Assembly (NCBI RefSeq): GCF_900156055.1
Contig: NZ_FTMQ01000008.1
Span: forward strand, 82,567 to 146,566
DNA length: 64,000 bases
Direction: 5' to 3'
Origin: Rhizobium sp. RU33A
GTDB taxonomy: Bacteria; Pseudomonadota; Alphaproteobacteria; Rhizobiales; Rhizobiaceae
Part shown: piece after piece, positions 61,128-64,000 of the stretch
Numbering within the stretch: the first letter of the stretch is position 1
How the letters are laid out: every line of letters starts with the position of its first letter
The notes under the pieces: generated by a model
Databases searched by the model: none
Seen by the model: the letters and a program-made list of their open reading frames with translations, nothing else
What the model was told of the DNA's origin: nothing
Translations under genes and position numbers: made by a program

Positions 61128-61880
61128 ATGCCTGCCAAGCTTTCCGTCAACCTCAATGCCATCGCCATGCTGCGTAACCGTCGGGATCTTCCCTGGCCAA
61201 GCGTGGCCGATTTGGGCCGTATTGCCCTTGCTGCCGGTGCCAGTGGCCTGACGGTGCATCCGCGTCCGGATCAGCGGCATATCCGCTTCAGCGATCTGCC
61301 GGTGCTGCGGGCTCTGATTGACGACGCGTTCCCCACGGCCGAGTTCAACATCGAAGGCTATCCCAGCGAGGACTTCCTGGCGCTCTGCGAGGCAACAGAG
61401 CCGGAGCAGGTCACCCTGGTGCCTGATGACCCATCGCAGGCGACGTCCGACCATGGCTGGGACCTTGTCGCGCATCAGGATTTTCTCAAGCGCGTCGTGT
61501 CACGGCTTCGCGGCAAGGGGATGCGGGTGTCGCTCTTCGTCGATGGCGATGGGCGCTCCGAACCGATGGCGCTTGCAAAGGCGACCGGTGCCGAGCGAGT
61601 CGAGCTCTATACCGGGCCCTATGGCGGTTGCTACGACAATCCGGATGAGGCTCTGCGCCAGGTGGAACTGCTGGGGCTTACCGCCGACGCCGCCCGCGCC
61701 GAGGGGCTCGACGTCAATGCCGGCCACGACTTGACGGTTGCCAACCTGCCGCTGCTGGTAAAGCGGATCCCACATCTTGCCGAAGTCTCGATCGGGCACG
61801 GCCTGACTGCCGATGCCCTGGAATATGGGATGGCCGAAACCGTCCGGCGGTTCTGCCGCGCCTGCGGTCAGACGATCTGA
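61128..61880 (+). CDS. pdxJ: Pyridoxine 5'-phosphate synthase
   Basis: A 250-residue PdxJ barrel: [17 protein letters not shown] (~3), [17 protein letters not shown] with the active-site His and Arg residues (~45-60), [19 protein letters not shown] (~100), [30 protein letters not shown] (~190) and [13 protein letters not shown]. It closes the pyridine ring from 1-deoxyxylulose 5-phosphate and 3-amino-2-oxopropyl phosphate. The start at 61128 gives the conserved [10 protein letters not shown]; an ATG at 61092 is also in frame, and neither has a good ribosome site. Confidence 0.95.
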   Translation: MPAKLSVNLNAIAMLRNRRDLPWPSVADLGRIALAAGASGLTVHPRPDQRHIRFSDLPVLRALIDDAFPTAEFNIEGYPSEDFLALCEATEPEQVTLVPDDPSQATSDHGWDLVAHQDFLKRVVSRLRGKGMRVSLFVDGDGRSEPMALAKATGAERVELYTGPYGGCYDNPDEALRQVELLGLTADAARAEGLDVNAGHDLTVANLPLLVKRIPHLAEVSIGHGLTADALEYGMAETVRRFCRACGQTI

Positions 61881-61894
61881 ACGCTGGCCAGTAA

Positions 61895-62608
61895 TCAGGC
61901 AGCCCGTACGTCGCGTCCGCCTTGCAATGCGAAGGTCACGGCCGCTTCGGCATGAATCGTCGTCGAGTCGTAGCCAGGCAGCTGAAGTGCGGCCGGATCG
62001 AGGATCAGACAGATCTCCGTGCAGCCGAGGATGACACTGTCGGCGCCGTCCGCCTTGGCCTGGTCGATGATTGCGTTCAACTTGTCGCGTGACGTGTCGA
62101 GAACCCGGCCTGCGCAGAGTTCCTCGAAGATGACATCATGCGTGACGGTCCGCCCTTCGGCATCCGGCACCATGATCTCGATGTCGTGGCGCTTCATGCG
62201 TTCGGCGTAGAACGGCTGTTCCATCGTGTAGCGGGTCGCAAGGAGCAGCGGGCGTTTGGCGCCGCCGGCCTTCAATCCATGGGCGGTTTCATCGATGATG
62301 TTGATGAGCGGTACATTGATGCGTGCCTGCACCTCGTCGGCGACGAGATGCATGGTGTTGGTGCAGATGAGAACGCAGTCGGCACCGGCCTTTTCCACGC
62401 CCGTCGCGACGTCACCCAGACGCTTTGCGGCGAGATCCCAGCGGCCGGCCTTCTGCAGTGCGACAATCTCGGCGAAGTTGACCGAATGCATGAGGACCTC
62501 TGCCGAGGTGAGGCCGCCGAGGCGGGCACGAACGGCCTCGTTGACCTGGCGGTAGTAGACCGCCGAACTTTCGAAACTCATCCCGCCAATCAGGCCAATC
62601 GTCTTCAT
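61895..62608 (-). CDS. Aspartate/glutamate racemase family protein
   Basis: A 237-residue racemase starting MKTIGLIGGMSFESSAVYYRQVNEAV, the signature of the aspartate racemase (RacX/YgeA) type. The two catalytic cysteines are in CVLICTNTMHLVAD (~80) and VILGCTEICLIL (~192). It interconverts D- and L-aspartate or another amino acid; broad-specificity members exist. It is divergent from an Lrp regulator with a palindrome between them, suggesting control by that protein. Confidence 0.92.
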   Translation of the reverse strand: MKTIGLIGGMSFESSAVYYRQVNEAVRARLGGLTSAEVLMHSVNFAEIVALQKAGRWDLAAKRLGDVATGVEKAGADCVLICTNTMHLVADEVQARINVPLINIIDETAHGLKAGGAKRPLLLATRYTMEQPFYAERMKRHDIEIMVPDAEGRTVTHDVIFEELCAGRVLDTSRDKLNAIIDQAKADGADSVILGCTEICLILDPAALQLPGYDSTTIHAEAAVTFALQGGRDVRAA

Positions 62609-62707
62609 GTCTCGTCTCCGTCATTTGATGCGAAGATGATGATGCGAACCCAGCGCAATTGGGTTGCAATGATGGGATAGAGAACAGCCCTTGGCGCATG
62701 GTGGTTG

Positions 62708-62729
62708 GCGCGATATGAGGGGATCGCGC
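62708..62729. promoter_or_regulatory. Palindrome between the racemase and Lrp genes
   Basis: GCGCGAT-N8-ATCGCGC, perfect 7-bp arms, about midway in the 164-base divergent gap. It is a candidate binding site for the adjacent Lrp-type regulator. Confidence 0.5.
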
Positions 62730-62772
62730 AGATTATTTGCGCTTTCAGGGGGTTGGGCCGGGGAGATGTGGC

Positions 62773-63237
62773 GTGATCGACGAAAGAGACAGAAAGATTC
62801 TCGATTTGCTGCAGCAGGATGCGAGCATTGCGGTTGCGGATCTCGCTGAGCGCGTGGCCTTATCAACGTCTGCTTGCTCGCGGCGGATCCAGAAGCTGGA
62901 GGAACAGGGCTATATCGCCCGGCGCATCGTCGTCCTCGATCGCGAGAAAATTGGCGTGCCGACCACGGTCTATGCCCTGGTGAAGACAGCCCATCATGCC
63001 GACGACTGGATCGAGGAGTTTCGTCGCGCGATCAGCGATATCTCGGAGATTGTCGAAGCCCATCGGTTGACGGGGCATTACGACTATATCCTGAAGCTGG
63101 TGCTGCCGCGCGTCGAGCATTACGATGTCGTCTATCGCCGGCTGGTGAAGCGCGTCGAACTCTTTGACGTCTCGGCATCAATCTCGATGGAAGTTCTCAA
63201 GCAGGGGCTAGCCGTGCCTGTCGATTACGCGCGTTGA
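62773..63237 (+). CDS. Lrp/AsnC family transcriptional regulator
   Basis: A 154-residue regulator: N-terminal helix-turn-helix IDERDRKILDLLQQDASIAVADLAERVALSTSACSRRIQKLEEQGYI and a C-terminal RAM/ACT-like ligand domain (VEAHRLTGHYDYILKLVLPRVEHYD). It likely senses an amino acid and controls the divergent racemase. The start is GTG at 62773, directly at the conserved Ile-Asp, with GGGAGA upstream. The stop abuts the stop of the convergent DUF4087 gene. Confidence 0.93.
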   Translation: MIDERDRKILDLLQQDASIAVADLAERVALSTSACSRRIQKLEEQGYIARRIVVLDREKIGVPTTVYALVKTAHHADDWIEEFRRAISDISEIVEAHRLTGHYDYILKLVLPRVEHYDVVYRRLVKRVELFDVSASISMEVLKQGLAVPVDYAR

Positions 63238-63624
63238 CTATTCCGGCGAGGGCAGGGCCTTATCGGCGCGGCACTGGCTGATCGGCAGCTGCTTCACGGC
63301 GTAAATGGCCGAGATCCTGCCGAGGAAGCTGTTCCCAAAATCGCTGCTGCGCTCGGTTTCAGCCTCGGTACAGCCGCAGGCATAGCCATAGTAGCCGTTC
63401 GTCTGGACGAAATCCCCTGTGGTGAAATCAGGCATGTTCTCCATGCCGAGCGGCTCGATCTCGGAGCCTTGCGTCATCAGTAACCATGAGCCTTCGCCGT
63501 CATCGAGCCAGTAATTTCCGGGGGTTGGGTTTTGTATCCAGCCGCAGCGGTTTTCCTTCGCGGCTAGGGTCGAGGTCCCGGCAAATGTGAGGGCGAGGCA
63601 GATGAGAAGCTGTTTGGCGCGCAT
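63238..63624 (-). CDS. DUF4087 exported protein
   Basis: A 128-residue protein with a signal peptide (MRAKQLLICLALTFAGTSTLAA) and a mature part KENRCGWIQNPTPGNYWLDDGEGSW, matching the DUF4087 pattern RCGWxxNPTPGN. YGYACGCTEAE and SQCRADKALP supply further cysteines that may form disulfides. Function unknown; periplasmic. The ATG at 63624 has AAGGGA upstream. The gene is convergent with the Lrp gene. Confidence 0.78.
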   Translation of the reverse strand: MRAKQLLICLALTFAGTSTLAAKENRCGWIQNPTPGNYWLDDGEGSWLLMTQGSEIEPLGMENMPDFTTGDFVQTNGYYGYACGCTEAETERSSDFGNSFLGRISAIYAVKQLPISQCRADKALPSPE

Positions 63625-63705
63625 GGTGTTTCCCTTGATTTTGCCGCACCATATCCATCGCACCTGGTGCTGGGAATGACCAAGTCTGGACACTATGGCA
63701 AACGC

Positions 63706-63739
63706 AAAAAAAAGGCCCCGGGACTGATGCCCCGAGGCC
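63706..63739 (-). terminator. Terminator of the right-edge gene
   Basis: On the minus strand GGCCTCGGGG pairs with CCCGGGGCC (one mismatch), followed by eight Ts (63713-63706). It lies 19 bases after the stop of the gene at 63758. Confidence 0.88.
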
Positions 63740-63757
63740 CACCACGCACCCTTGAGA

Positions 63758-64000
63758 TTAGGAAGCGTTGGAAACCGTGCGGTTGACGAGGGTCACCGAC
63801 TTGTCGGCATTGACCTTGTAAACTTCGCGAACGTCGCGACCGTCACCGTTTGCAAAGGTGTGGAAGAAGGTCGAACCGGCCGGAGCCTTTTCCAGCATGA
63901 CATTGGCGTTGTCGTAGGTGATCGAGCCCGGGATCGGCTGGACGGAGGCGAAAGCGGCCGAACCGGCTGCGAGGGTGATCAGGGCGGCAGAGATGATGGT
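63758..64000 (-). CDS. Small exported protein, 5' end cut by window
   Basis: The last ~80 codons of a small protein. Visible residues begin in a hydrophobic, Ala-rich stretch (IISAALITLAAGSAAFASV), the end of a signal peptide with a likely cut after AFA, then a short mature domain (SITYDNANVMLEKAPAGSTFFHTF, split by DGRDVREVYKVNADKSVTLV). The start lies beyond base 64000. I do not recognise the family. A strong terminator follows, so it is the last gene of its unit. Confidence 0.8.
   Translation of the reverse strand, partial: TIISAALITLAAGSAAFASVQPIPGSITYDNANVMLEKAPAGSTFFHTFANGDGRDVREVYKVNADKSVTLVNRTVSNAS

Overview
The window is a dense, GC-rich stretch of alphaproteobacterial core chromosome, most likely Rhizobiaceae (Rhizobium/Agrobacterium-type). 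Four things point there. The tmRNA gene is circularly permuted, with the acceptor piece encoded before the coding piece. There are short DUF1127, DUF6074, DUF2164 and DUF4169 proteins typical of the order. The gene order thyA-folA-hflK-hflC-DUF2065-degP near serB/miaA and ilvI-ilvH is the rhizobial one. The ilv leader peptide appears to start at the mRNA 5' end. The genus cannot be fixed from the sequence alone. I see no insertion sequence, integrase, prophage, CRISPR array, toxin-antitoxin pair, rRNA or tRNA. No gene is clearly broken; the first and last genes are cut by the window edges.

Layout. 1-11 kb: a truncated diguanylate cyclase, the TIGR02587/TIGR02588 membrane pair, a DEAD-box RNA helicase with a hexapeptide-repeat tail, an acetyltransferase, a DEDDh exonuclease, CreA, a small exported protein, a chemoreceptor-CheW operon and a DUF2189 membrane protein. 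11-23 kb: a SCO-type copper chaperone, prmA, a DUF1127 peptide, an M24 aminopeptidase P, the AzlCD exporter, panB-panC, nicotinamidase, PQQ glucose dehydrogenase, DUF6074 and thymidine kinase. 23-37 kb: an LPS-type glycosyltransferase, UvrD, an RND efflux pair, a D-lactate-dehydrogenase-like flavoprotein, a giant AsmA protein, and an RHH/DUF4169/SspB group next to tmRNA. 38-48 kb: thyA-folA, the hflK-hflC-DUF2065-degP protein-quality block, a GGDEF-EAL protein, an acetyltransferase, and divergent serB and miaA. 48-64 kb: a HerA-like ATPase, ilvI-ilvH behind an attenuator, an ArsR regulator, an aldo/keto reductase, LysE, a cobalt-type nitrile hydratase operon, a RecD-like helicase, a DUF4405 protein, a MerR-LuxR fusion regulator, a cyclase-N-terminus-like regulator, pdxJ, a racemase with a divergent Lrp regulator, and two small exported proteins.

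How the parts connect. tmRNA makes the degradation tag and SspB, encoded just downstream on the same strand, is the adaptor that hands tagged proteins to ClpXP. HflK/HflC and the DegP-like protease extend the quality-control theme. PanBC, IlvIH, PdxJ, ThyA, FolA, SerB and PncA are primary metabolism. The most interesting features are regulatory: the permuted tmRNA, the apparently leaderless ilv leader peptide and terminator, a run of five perfect inverted repeats before the chemoreceptor gene, and clean palindromes before gcd, the ArsR gene, the DUF1127 gene and the racemase/Lrp pair. I did not find a clearly new multi-gene system.
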